In this document: positions 1 through 13,200 of the stretch, in pieces
Layout of the letters: each line of letters opens with the position of its first letter
How positions within the stretch are numbered: the first letter of the stretch is position 1
From: Vicugna pacos
Taxonomy: Eukaryota; Chordata; Mammalia; Artiodactyla; Camelidae
NCBI RefSeq assembly: GCF_048564905.1
Contig: NC_133007.1
Location: 7,936,001-8,000,000, forward strand
Direction of reading: 5' to 3'
Length of the DNA: 64,000 bases
Translations under genes and position numbers: made by a program
The notes under the pieces: model-generated
What the model was told of the DNA's origin: nothing
What the model saw: only the letters and a program-made list of their open reading frames with translations
Database searches by the model: none

Positions 1-1207
1 GACAAATATAATCATACCTCATACAAGCAGCCAAAATCAGCCCTACACACCACACTGTATTAGCTATAGACATCTTATAACATGGGAACATCACACTTTA
101 TAAAGTACATTTTCTTGCAAATGATCACATATTAATTTGTTGCACCTAAAGTATACTACCATTAAAAGTATAATAATTGATCAAATGCAGAAGCCAGTTG
201 CTGGATCTTTAATATTCAGTTTAATATTAATGGTGATTAATACTTAATGTTACAGACTTACTAGTCTGCAAAATTTTCAAATCAGTATTTATTAGACAAT
301 AAAATAACTATACCAAAGGTTACTTCTAAGTAACTTCAAAGAAGTCATCTTACAGTTTAATAAACAATAAAAAAGTTATCTTCCACACAAGTACCACGAT
401 AAAATAATTTAAACAAACGATTGATTCTGCAAGTTCTTTTAAAAAATTACTTCAAAAGGTATTAAAAGAAAATATTTTCCTTTGTCCTGTGCCACTTTTT
501 TCTTTTTCCCCTCCTACTTCTGCTCCCCTCAATACATAATATTATGGATGCAAACTCAAGAATTCAAGGTCAAAGGGATAATTTTGCTTCACAAATACCA
601 TGACCTATACTGTACAACAAAAACAAGATAAAAGTTGAATAGAAGTGAACTAAATCCCACAAATTAGGATGTGTAACAAGATTATCTTTGAAAAAATAGG
701 TATTTTTCTCTCTTTCTACTAGAAATAGCAAAACATTCCACATTATTTTCTTGCCCAATTGCATGGTTATTTAGCATACATTCCAACAGTGTACATGTCA
801 AAATTTCTGAGTCAGAGGTATTTAAATGATTTCTTCATCAGTGCTTTGGCTAATTCAGTAGCCAAAAAAACATAATGTTTAGTCTCTGATTAGATGGAGT
901 TAAGAAACAAAACAGAATGTCTGAGATTTAAAGCCAATATGACCCAGCAAAAATCTATCATTAAATCAGCTGTAAGTCTCCCTTCTCCCAAAAAGGAAAA
1001 AATTAAGAATTGCTCAAGTGTACGAGCATCCAGTAAATTTCCAACAGCTCAGCTTCAGGTGACCTATGAATGGAGGGAGCTCTGTAAGCCTGCAGTGGTC
1101 CAAATGACATACGTGACTTCAGGAATGACTGGAAACAGATGCTGGCCCCAAATCAGGTAGAACACACTCAATCTTCAGTGTCGAGGAAGGAAACAAAGTC
1201 CCAGCTT
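1..1207 (-). other. SOAT1: SOAT1 3' UTR (probable; continues beyond the window)
   Basis: The sequence after the stop codon has no further recognisable exon and no clear transposon. Human SOAT1 has a 3' UTR of several kilobases, so this 1.2 kb is most likely terminal-exon UTR. One canonical AATAAA on the minus strand lies at 293-288 and could be used, but no strong downstream element is evident. Short open frames here are not conserved with anything I recognise. Confidence 0.6.
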
Positions 1208-1264
1208 CTAAGACGTGTAGCCACAAGTCCAGGAATGGGGCTGGATATAACTCAGAAATGTGGG
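1208..1264 (-). CDS. SOAT1: SOAT1 exon 16, coding part (residues 532-549 and stop)
   Basis: A polypyrimidine tract and CCTTTGAAG|CCCACA precede 18 codons reading [18 protein letters not shown] and a TAG at 1,210-1,208. Human ends PTFLDYVRPRSWTCRYVF, so the exon is recognised by PTFL and SWTC. Several of the last residues differ. Its small size and position about 1.6 kb past exon 15 make it easy to miss, but the phase agrees and it closes the frame. Confidence 0.9.
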   Translation of the reverse strand, partial: PTFLSYIQPHSWTCGYTS

Positions 1265-4200
1265 CTTCAAAGGGAAGAAAAAGAGTGGAAGGGTAGTTTA
1301 CTTGTGTGCACTGTATGCATGAAATACGGGGTAGACAGGGGATGCTAATGTCACATACTGTACATCTCTAAAATGCCTCCCGGCACTTGAGAATCCTTTA
1401 AGCCATAAGCAGCTTACTAATTCAAAAGATGCTCATCATTTTTATCTACAGCACAGATCTGTTTTAGAAGCTTTACATGAAGTTCTGGAAGTCCAGTAAA
1501 CTCTACAGAACTACATTGGACTCCTGAACAAATTCCAAATTGGCACTACTTTTTTCCTGTATCTTGTATTTTATTTTAGCACAGCCCTGCTTTTAGTAGC
1601 CCCAAATCTAAATGTGGTAGGTTATGGATGATAAAATACACAAATCACTATACCACAAGGTTTTAAATTACTGAATTATATAAATGCAGAGATGAAATAC
1701 TACGAAAGTTCAGAAATAGAAAAGAGACTGGAGCAAGAATTTGAAAAAGCTTCAAGGATGATGTTGCATCCAAACTGGATTCTGATAGAACAAAATCTGA
1801 CAGGTGAAACCTGAGTGCAAAAGAGCAGAGTGACCAGAGACAGAGTCCAGAGCAGTTGGTTCAAACGCACAAAGGGGATTCATAGGGAATAGGAGAGGGC
1901 ATCAGGGCAGCACAGCAAAATCAGGGTAGACCGTCGGGGAAGCTTTGACTTGGGAGGGAAGCTGATTCATCTGATTGTGAGTATCTTCAGTTATAGGCAC
2001 CTGTGAGAAATACCCAGGCAGATATATCAAGAAAGCATCCCCTCTTAAATATTTGGGGGCTATCCATAAGCAGCTGAAAGCTAAAGCGCTAAGAATGAGA
2101 CTCTTATATGATTACAAAAAAAAGAAACCACCACCAAAGAATCAAGAGAAATGGGATCCTAGGCATACGAGTCTAGCTGGACATTTTGACAAAGAATTTG
2201 TTACTCTGGGAAGGAAGAGATAAAAGGTACTTGTTTGTGCAGGAGGGAATACCTCAAGTGGTAGGGTGCATGCTTAGCATGCATGAGACCTTGGGTCCAA
2301 TCCCCTGTACCTCCATTAAAAGAAAATAATTAACATTAATCCCCCACCCTCCCAAAAAAAGAAAAGAAAAGAAAAAGCACTTAACACGGGTGCCAAACAT
2401 TGAGAGCTTAATAAATATTGGCTATTAGCATCATATACTTCCATAAGCACAAAAAATATGTGAATAAGAATGTGTATCATATAACTGATTATTAATAAAG
2501 AAAAAATTTTAAAAAGATACATGTTTGGGGGTTTGGGGTGGATACACATGCCACTGGGAAAACCCTGGAGAAGACCAACACTATTGGGACACAGGAAAAA
2601 TATTAGAAGGAGCTAACGAAAAATTAGTAAAAGAAAAAAAAAAAAGAAGAGAACTAAGAACTAGGGAGAGTTCAATGGGAAGAAAACCAAAGAAAAGAAA
2701 AAGTTCCAGGACAGTGCAATAAGATCAGATAATAAGTTAATGCTTTTACTCCACATTTCCCTCCCCTTAACATTAATTCATCATAATCTCCACTACTCCC
2801 TTCCCCCTAACGCTGCCCACTAACCCTCACAATCAGGGGACAAAAAGGTTACTTTTCCCCTCCAGCCCGACTGATGACTCACATTTTTCAGAGGACAGCG
2901 TTGACGTGCATACCACTCTTGAGAATAAAAGCACAGGATGACTCCGTGGCCCGTGAAAAGGGAAGCCCACATTAAAACGTTCCAAATTGGCCTTTTCCGA
3001 CTATCGTTGACAAGGAAGTTGAAAGCCACTAAAGTCAGGAAGACAACAAAAAACATGTATCTTCATCAAAACAGAATCAGGCCTCAGGTATCTGCTCTAA
3101 TTATTTAATTATCACAAACAGCATCAAGTGTGTATATACACATTTTATTCTCGCCATTGGTCCTATAAATAAAAGTGAAGCTTCAGTGTTGAAATTTATT
3201 AATCAGTGATGATTTGGAAATTAGACAGTATTCAGAATAGGTGAAAATATACTTCATGGAATTATTCATATTCTAATTTGTCCCTCTCCACTCCACCTGA
3301 AAATGGGTTAGTTTTTTCCAGAGGATGAACAGTGACAGAGCTTAAGAGTGGCAAAGTTATTTTTAGCTTTTATGAACTATCAGACCAGTGTTACCAATAG
3401 TCTTCAAGAGGTTATTTAGTTCATTTCAAAGTGTAAGCGTCTTGCAACAGAGTTGCACATAATTATTCAAAAATTAGTGTTTTTACCAACTGATAAACAA
3501 ACACTGCCTTGAAATGGTATTACTACTTCCCGCCTAGTTTTCTACATTGATTTTAAAATTTTATTTTCTAAATTTATCTTTTAGCTAATATTCAGTACTC
3601 ACAGCATGTCAAGATACTTACTTCCAAAGAACATGAAGAGCACAAAGAGTACAGGGTAGAAAAAGTTCAAGCAGAGAGCCAAGGCATACTCATGCACGAC
3701 GGCAGACACGGCGAAGACGGCCAGCATGGCGGCTGACCTGAACTTCTTAGTGAAAAACTAGAGTGAAAGGAAAATATTAAAAAGCAATTTTTAAAAAGTA
3801 AGTAACTAAGCATGAACGACATAAGACTTACAATCAACACAAACTAAAGGCACCTGTTTAATTATATTTGTATTTAATTTTCTAAGTCTACTCCTTGGAT
3901 TAATCTAAACGTGCTAAAATAACCACAAAACAGACAGCTTAAAAATCCTTTTTTTTTTTTTTTTACTAAAATAAGGCATTTTCAAAACCATTAATGTTGG
4001 AAGATCGGGCATATTTTCAAAAACATTAACTTATCTGTAACTCACTATGGCTGACAAAACACAGTTTTCCTGTATCAATGGACACATCAAATCTCAACCT
4101 TTAGAGTAACAAACACCGCAGGGTAGTTTGGGCGGGTACCATTTTACAGGCAACAAAACTAAGATTTAGTAACAAGGGACTTGCCTCATCCATTAAGTAA

Positions 4201-7200
4201 AACTACGCTCATAAATGAAAGAACATTCAAAGAGTGATCTGCAACACACATTGTCCTGTAGCCAAATAGTGCCCTTACTTAACAATTAAAACCCATAATC
4301 CAGAGATACTAGAGTTAATCACCCTTGAGACTCAACATCCCATTTCATCAGTTCAGAAACATTCTGCTCTAAAGAATGTCTCAAAGATATATATCAATAA
4401 TCTATATACTATTATGCTGTACACCAGGAATTGACACTTGTAACTGACTATACATCAATAAAAAAATTAAGTAAATAAAAATAATCTATATTGGAGAGTT
4501 GTAAATCCAGAAATAGGTGGCTTCTCCACTTCTAATAAAGGAATAAAAACAAAAAAAAAAAAACAAATGAAAAGATTCCAAATGCATTCTTACTTTGTAA
4601 TTATGTAAAATAAAACCCAGGGCAAAAGCATGGTATTAGTCTAAGTAACTGTACAAACTGGTCTCAAAGCAGTTCCTTAGACATAAATGGCTCACAAGAG
4701 AACTGAAGACAACCAATTATAACTTCTTGCAGCTGCATAATGTTAATACTTTCTGGAAAAGAATCTCTACTTCTAGAACAACATTAACTAAATCTTGCTA
4801 CTTACCCAGAGAAAGTCTTTGTAAGCATAGTAATATAGCCAGTCATGGACGACCACATTCCAGGTCCTGTAATAGTTAGAGTAGGATGTGGAGTTCCACC
4901 AATCCTGAGGAAAAAGGCAAAGGTATAAAACCACATATGCGGGAGGGTACAGCTCAGTGGTAGAGCACATGCTCAGCATGCACCAGGTCCTGCATTCAAT
5001 CCCCAGGACCTCCACTAAAAAAATAAATAAACCTAATAATCTCCCATCCAAAATAAATAGAGTAAATTTAAATAAATAAAAGCATACATACACAGAACCA
5101 AAGCAAAACTCCCTGAATCTTCCCAAAGAACATATATATGTGACACTCAGAATGTGTTATGATAAATTGTTAGTCCATACACTGATGTAAGAAAAATCTT
5201 AAAAGGCATTTTGATCATCAGTGTTCAATGTGACATTAATTCTGTTGTATTTAATCAAATAAGTTATGATGAAAGATACACAACATACAGAATTGTTAAG
5301 CCTAATGTTCATCAAAGTAACAACCAGTAAATCCCCCTTACCTTGCTAAAACACAATGAGAGAATTCTAAGGTCACACAGACTTAGCCTGATAACCCTTA
5401 AGAGTTGTTTGCTGGTATCATGAACAGCAAAATTTTAACTTGTACAAGGAGTGATATGATGGCTGACTCCAATATATGTATATCCTGTTTCCTACTTTAA
5501 GATCAGACCAATGGAATAAGACATCTAAAATCTGCAACCCACACTACTTCTCTGAGAAAGGAGGGGTAGGCTTGGAGTGTTACCAAAACATCAACAAACA
5601 AAATTCTAGAGGGCTTCAGGTAGGATTACAGAACACTTATGAACCACTCTCTGGTCCGGAACTTAATTCCAACTTTGGAAGTGTAAGAATACTATTTTAA
5701 GAAGAATTAATACCTTTCAAAATAAAGGAGGGAAAAGTTATTTCCTTCATGAACTGTTCAACAATCTTAAATAGCGTAATTTGCTGAGATCACTCCTACA
5801 GCACCAGGCAGCCAATTTTAAATGAGTAAAAAGTCAGCAACGTCTCAGAATGCTCTCTAGACACATGCTTTCCTACATAATCACCAACACAGGATCCAGC
5901 AGGAACCAAATGTGGTACTAAGGGAGCAGATACTAGAGGCAGAAAAAAAGACAAGACTATGCCAACCGCATCAGTAACAGAATTTCAGAATTAATATTGA
6001 TAAAACCTATAGAAAAATAATTATTCCACAACACTTATTTTTAAAAAGCTAGTAGCCAGTAACGCTCAGATATTTAACAATTAGGACACAAACAAAATGT
6101 GAAAAGAAAGCTGAGTCCAAGTACACATTACCTTATAAAACATCCTGTCACCAAAGCGTAACATCTCAGCAAAGGCATTGAGCCAGCAGTGCAAAAAGGC
6201 AAAAAAAATAAGGAGCTGTATCAGCACACCTAAACATAAGATGAATAATATTAACAGTCTTTCCAAACAGCTTACGTACCAATCGGTTAATTATGTCATC
6301 ATTTGCTTAGCTGGAATTATTTTGTAAAATAAGAGTTATTATTCCAGCTTACCCATCCCAGAAATGATATGGTGTTTTTTGAAAGTTAATTCTCTTAATA
6401 AAGGAATAACTTCCTTCCAAGTGGGTTTTATAGATGACCAGTGACCCAGACTGCTTTTTAACAGAAATGCGTAGATGTATGGCTTAATTTGTAAAAGTCC
6501 CTTAAAATCTCGCCCCCATGCATTCCTCTATACCAGCCATTTAAAACGGGGGAAGATTTTGTCCCCAGGAAACAGCTGGCAATTCTGGACACATTTTTGG
6601 TTGTCATCATTCAAGGAGTGGGCGCGTGTTATGGTATGTAGTTGTCAGAAGCCAAGATGTAGCTAATATCCTACAATGCACAAGACAGCCTCCCAAAACA
6701 AAGAATTATCCAGCCCAAAATGTCGATGGTGACAAGGTTAACATCTCTGCCTCTACCCCCAGCGTTGTAAACATCTCCACAACTGGACTTCTGTCCTTCT
6801 GAAATACTCCAGGCCTTTGAATCCATCCCACTACCTGGAAGCAACTTTCCACCACCACTCTGCCAGGCAAACCTATCTGTTTCTCAATATCCCCTGTTAA
6901 ATGTCAAGCCAATATGAGACAAAGTTCATCAGCACTTTAATATATATTACATTACATTGTACAATATCCATTTACATGCCCATCCCTTTCATTCACTTGT
7001 TTATTCAAAAAATATTTATAGAGTTTACAATGTAGAGAGACTGTGACTGGCTGACTGGCTAGAAGACACAGTCCTTAATCTTACAGAATTTGTAGACTAC
7101 TGAGGAAGACATACGTATGTAACACATACCCTATCACAGGGACAGAGAAAAGAATTTACTGGAGTAAATCTTGGGGGAACAAACCAAAGAGGATCACTAG

Positions 7201-10200
7201 AAGGAATCTGTGAGAGAAGGAAAGGAAGAGAGAACCTGATGACAGAAACAATACCAACATTTAATAGACAGACACAAGAGAACAAGTAAACTGTAAATAC
7301 AATTAAACTGCAGGCTTCCAGAGAATAAAGAGTATGTATGTCTGGTTCAATGTCGTGTCCCCAGCACCTGGCATGTAACAGATAACCATGTATCTCTAGA
7401 AAAAAACAGTGGAATGAATGAAGACAGGAGACTGGGTATGGCCAGAAAGACAGAATAAGAGAGTGACTAGAGAGATTTCTAACTGGTCAACAGTACCCAA
7501 CGTTTCATGGAGATCAAATAAAATAAGGGCTAAACCAACTGCTGGAGATTAGGGATTTTAATAAAGGTCATTTCAGTGACCTGGTAGAATCAGAAGCAAG
7601 ATTACAGTGACTGTATAGTGAATGGGAAGATAAAGCAAAAATACGGACTATCCATAGTCAGAGAAAGCAAAACATGAGTGAAAGTCAGAAGGCAAATGGA
7701 AAGACTGGCCAGAGACTGGAAGTATGCTTCCTTTGTGAGACAAATGGAAAGAGGTCACAGGCGGTATAGACGTGTAGATGAGTTTACAGTGAAAAGCAGG
7801 TAAATCAAAGGTGCTCACACACAACAGCTTTCTGTTTTCTGTGCAACTTTACGAATGGCCAAATGAACCAGTACCCACGTTACCTGGCAAGATGGAGTTA
7901 AATACACATAAGACCAGAACACGGGCGCTGAAGGGCTCCTCTTTGATATTCCGAAACAAGGGGCTGCAGAGCCTTTTGAAGATGTAGTACATGTAAAAAA
8001 GGCATCCCAAAAACTGAAACATGATAAAGACAATTATAATAATGATGGCTTGACAAGGAAAGATGAAGAGTGATTTCTCCCCTTCAAAAGAAGATACATA
8101 TGTGACCCAAAAACTAATGTTTACACATATATATTCCATTTAACACTAGTCTGTAAGGTTGCCAAACTGGACTCCTTCAAAGATAGTACGCAAGCCTCAT
8201 TTCTACCACACCTATTCCCGACCCTTTACCAAATAGCATTTTTGAAAAATCAGACTCTGGAACCTACTTTTCCAGCCACATGAAACCCTTAACAAAAGAA
8301 CCTATTTCATAAATAGGTATTTGATTAACACAAGATTTTTCAGTAGGAACTTCTGTGGTGTATGATCCCGTTAAGAGGTTAGGGAACTGTCAGACCATAC
8401 CCCCACAGACATACATCCAAAAATGGAATAAAAAACAGAAAGGGAGGAGGAAATTAACCTAGATGCATAATGAAGTAACCAAATGGAATGACTTTAATTA
8501 AAACAAATTCTTTTATTGTAGAAAATTACTTTTGATGTTGGCAAAACAAATACCAGTTACTATACTGAGAATAGTTTACCAAGACTTCAGTAAGAGTTTT
8601 AGAGCTCCCACTAGACATGAATTTACCAACACTTTAAATATATTAAATTATTCTTTTTTTAAACATTTTTTATTGATTTATAGTCATTTTTTTACAATGT
8701 TGTGTCACAAATTATTCTTACTATATTCAGATCCCCATTTCCCACCAACAAATCTTAGGCAGTTCAAAAAAAAGATTTACCTGTGCAAACTGCATAGCCA
8801 CATAACCCCATCTTACACTGGGAGTCCTAAAAAGGAAGAAACAAAGTAACTTTTCTAAATAAAGTAAATAAATGAACTTAAAAAAAATCCTCACAATATT
8901 TTCCCACACAGAACGTCTTTTTTGACATAGGAAATATCTGTATAATTCTGTCTCAAATTGCTGTAATCAAATCGGATTGCTGGAATCACCATTTGGGGTT
9001 TCCCGTGCCAGCAAGAAAGTTAAAACCCATTCGATGTGCTCTGCAGCCCTACAGGAAACGGCCCCCGTCTACCCACCCCGCCTCGCGCCCGCCGCATTCC
9101 TGGTGCTCCCCCGTTTCTACTGGCCAGTGCCGTTACCTGGGATAGTTGTCACGGTAGATGAGGGTAGGAGCAAACAAGAAATACAAGTACTGGTTGACGG
9201 TAGGTATTGGAACAGTGCCTGGAAAAGGAAAACTACACTTAGACTGGAGGCTCTTCAGCACCTTTCAGCAAAACTGAAAGGGGAAAATAAGCACAGAATA
9301 GGGAGGACAAAAAACTAGCTCTCTTAGCTCGTGTTGCTTCTTCCTGATCTCCCCAAATGATGGCTTCTTATTCTTATATTAATCAAATGTTACCAATCCC
9401 TCTAAACTAACTCCTGTGACTTAGAGATAACTTCTAGAGTTTGAAGCAACAATTCTAGAAGCTGTAAGCACATGGGGTGTGATGAGTCTATTAACATTCT
9501 ATAAACATTATGCAAAGTTGCAAGAGTCTAATGAGCAATGTTTTTAAACTGTGGGTACAAAGGTAAAACAGGAATAATCAGGAAATAGAGTCTTCTAAAA
9601 TCAATACAAATCCTATATATAAATATATATAAATATTTTTCCCCTTCCAACAGGTTGGTTGTTTTTTTTTTCTCAAGTTCTATATATTTAAAATCAAACA
9701 TAATGTTTACAGAAGGTAATATGCCATCCTAGCAAAAACACCAAAGGTTAAGATACCCTAATGAACAATCCTTTGACTTAATGGAATCACATACTTGAAT
9801 TCTCCTTGGCTGAATTTAGTACCCGAGGCACATTCTCTCTGACAAATGAATAGGCCTTCATTATCAAACGAATCTACAAAGGAGGAGGGGGAAAGTGAAT
9901 TTTCTATCACTGTCTTGTCTCCTACAAGAAACTGCAAAACAGCACTAGATTATAATTACATAAAGAACTTCCTAATTTTGTATACACCAACTCAAACCCA
10001 CTTTTATGGAATAAAGCAAATGAAAAACAAATTCTATAAAGAACATGTTATTACGCGAATTATTTTGCAGCTAACAGCACCATCTATTACAGGTATATTA
10101 CAAATTAAGAAATTAAAAGCCTGTTCAAAGAAAGTCATTCTTTCCATCAGTCCAACAGAGCATTACAGACAGCCAATGTAAGTTAGAAAATTCTGAAGGA

Positions 10201-13200
10201 CATATAAACAAATCTTTTAGATGGTTCTATGATGGTTATATGACAAAACAATGAATCTGACACTTCAAAAGTGGAGTTTTTAATTACAAAAATACTTAGA
10301 ATATAGACGGCTTCTACAAAAAGTATTCAAGAACAAAACCTGAATTCATCAAGAAAGGCTCAATATTACTTATTTCAATTACCAAGAACCAGAAAACACT
10401 GAAGCTAGAACAAACCTTTAAGCGATGAGATGATCTAGTCTAACACTAATTTTACAGATAATAGCACAAAGAACCAGATATGAAAATTTATCCAATATAA
10501 CAAAAAATAACATCTTCTACTACCACCACCACCACCTCCTAGCTAACTAAGCATGGCACTGCACTGGGCAACACTCAAAATCTTACCTGTTCAAGTATAA
10601 TAATGCACCGGGAAGCTGGTGGCAGTGTATATGCTAGCACAACATAAGGTGGTCCAAAACCTAACACTACAGTCTGGAAGACCACAAAAAGGAAGCAATA
10701 TAAGAGAGAATAGACCACTGGATGAGAACTCCTGTGATACCCTCTGGCCCAGCGTTGAAACAGGAAATAGGGAACTGAAAGTGTACATAAGAACATGGTG
10801 CACCATGTCCATGTAACAACGGGAAATTTGCCAAAAGCGTAAGACATGAGATTGAAATCAAGCACCAGCCTGGGGAGAAAAAGCACACAGAAAAAACACA
10901 GAAATAAATTTTTAATATGCACTGATTGATCAAATTAAAAACTTTAAGACCCAAACCCCTCAACTTTAGGAAACCCCACAACACTAATACACTATGCTCC
11001 TAAGCCTCTGCTCTATAACTTACCTATTTTCTAAGAGCCCTAAGATAATATGGTCCCTGAACACAAGACATCTAAAATAACCTAAAATAATAAGAGTTTG
11101 AACTTCTCAAAGATTAGATTCTCACATTAATACATTTTAAGCTCTAAACATTCTATGGCAAAGTTAATATTTAAAATATTCAAATAGCGATCACCGTTAC
11201 GTAGAAAAGATGATTTTTCAGAAGAAAGTAGTACAATTCAAAAATCCAACAAATTATTATATCATTAGCTCAAATTTTAGTTTACTAATAAAGCACATAA
11301 TTAAATGTATGATTATCTGTCATTTTATTTGATTTTTATATTAAAAAAATCCCATTTTTCAATGTTAAATTCTAATAAGCTACTTTTTCCAAGAAACAAC
11401 CTAAAATGCATACCATGGTAGAAACTGGTAAGTCCTATACGCAAAATTCTCTCACTAAGGAAGCTGGAAACCATTAATATGGTGTATTAAAACAGACCAT
11501 TTTAAAAATAAAACTAATAAACTTTTAACATTTTTCTTAGTTGTACTTTTCAGAAGAGAGAAATCTCACCCTCAAGTCACCTGCTCTGGGATTTTCTGAA
11601 GCAACTGTAACCAAATCATCTTTTACCAGAATTTAAATACAGTGAAAACTCCGAATATTCCATGCATCAACTAAGCAAACATCCTTTTTCTTGTCTTACC
11701 TTCCTTCATCAATGTAATCTACCACAAGTGTGCTGAGGATGAAGAGAATGAAGAGGGCAATGAACATGTGATATATTGTTCTGATATGGTCCACCTCAAA
11801 CAGCTCACTGTAAATGTAGTTCAAATAAAAATTAATCAATATTTAATTTTCAAAACACCACGTATTAAAGACTTTAAAGCAGTACAGAAGATCCTTAATC
11901 CACTCTCCAAAAACATCTCAAACAGTAATCACAGAATATTACTAATGAATGTCAGTACTCTAATAAATGAATGCGTAAATAAATAAATGATCTACTCAGC
12001 ATTTCCAAAGAAATATTCATTACCTACTCAAAATGCGCCTTTAATTTTCACTTCACAAATGAGCTTGCCACAATTAATTTATATTGCTTATTTCCCCCCA
12101 TAAAATCCACACAATCGAGTCCTAAAATTAGCAAATCTGAGAAAACAATTTCGTCTCTAAGCCAGCTAGCCAGAGAAGAGATGAAAAAACTTTATCAAGA
12201 AGGCAGCAACACCAGAATTCTCTCAAAGTAGTTTACCTCATTAGAAAACTTTAGTTCTAGCTCTTTGGGTAACCAGTTCTCTGCAGCACAACTTCAAGGA
12301 ATTTATCAGAAGACCAATAATCATTCTTATCTCTAACTCCTTTGAAACTAGATACAGAACCAGAAGACCAGAAAGAAGGAGCAAGAGATGGCAAATGCAC
12401 AAAGAGAAATATCAAAACTAAGAATTATATGAATACAGAACAAGGTCATTTAACATTCATAGATTATGCAATGATTCTAACCGTCAGAACAGCTTGAGGG
12501 GGGAGGGCATAGCTCAGTGGCAGAGTGAATACCTAGCATGTACAAGGTCCTAGGTCCAATCCCCAGTACAGCCATTAAAAAAATAAATAAGCCTAACTAC
12601 CTCCCCCCAACAAAAATTTTTTTTAAATTAAAAATAAGTAAAATTTTTAAGAATAGTTTGATTTTTTAAATTCAAACTAACAGTTAATGAAAGCAACCAA
12701 AAATACTCACTCTAAGAGAGATCGCCTGATAACAAAAATCTTTCCATGTTCTGGACGCGCTCTCTGATCTCTGGGAAGAATCAAGATGTGAAGACAAAAT
12801 GTAAGTCAAGCATTACAAGAAATTTAAATCTATGGATAAGACAAGGAATATTACCAACTACAGCTTGTAATATAATTAATTGCCTTCTCACTATGCTCCA
12901 GGTCCTGTGTTAAGGGTTTTAAGCATGTTATCTCATCTACTCCTTCTGAACAATGCTGAGGTAGGATGAGCAGCATTCAAAGAGCCCCCATACAACAGTC
13001 CCCATGGAAATGCATTCCTGACATCACAGGCATCATGACAACCACTCTTTCTTCTCCTAAACATTCCTAAGGTCATAAACAAGCCTCCAACCATTCCTTT
13101 ACTCCAGTTCACATAGTGTTACTGATCTAGCCTCCAAACTGCACTGACGTTTACAATGCCCTCCCCTGAGGGCTTCCAACAGTCCCCAAGAGCCTCCTAT

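Noticed and set aside
4788-5126. A single 112-codon open frame including exon 13
   Set aside because: Only the 33 exon 13 codons are SOAT1. The rest reads through intron, the splice acceptor and an antisense SINE.
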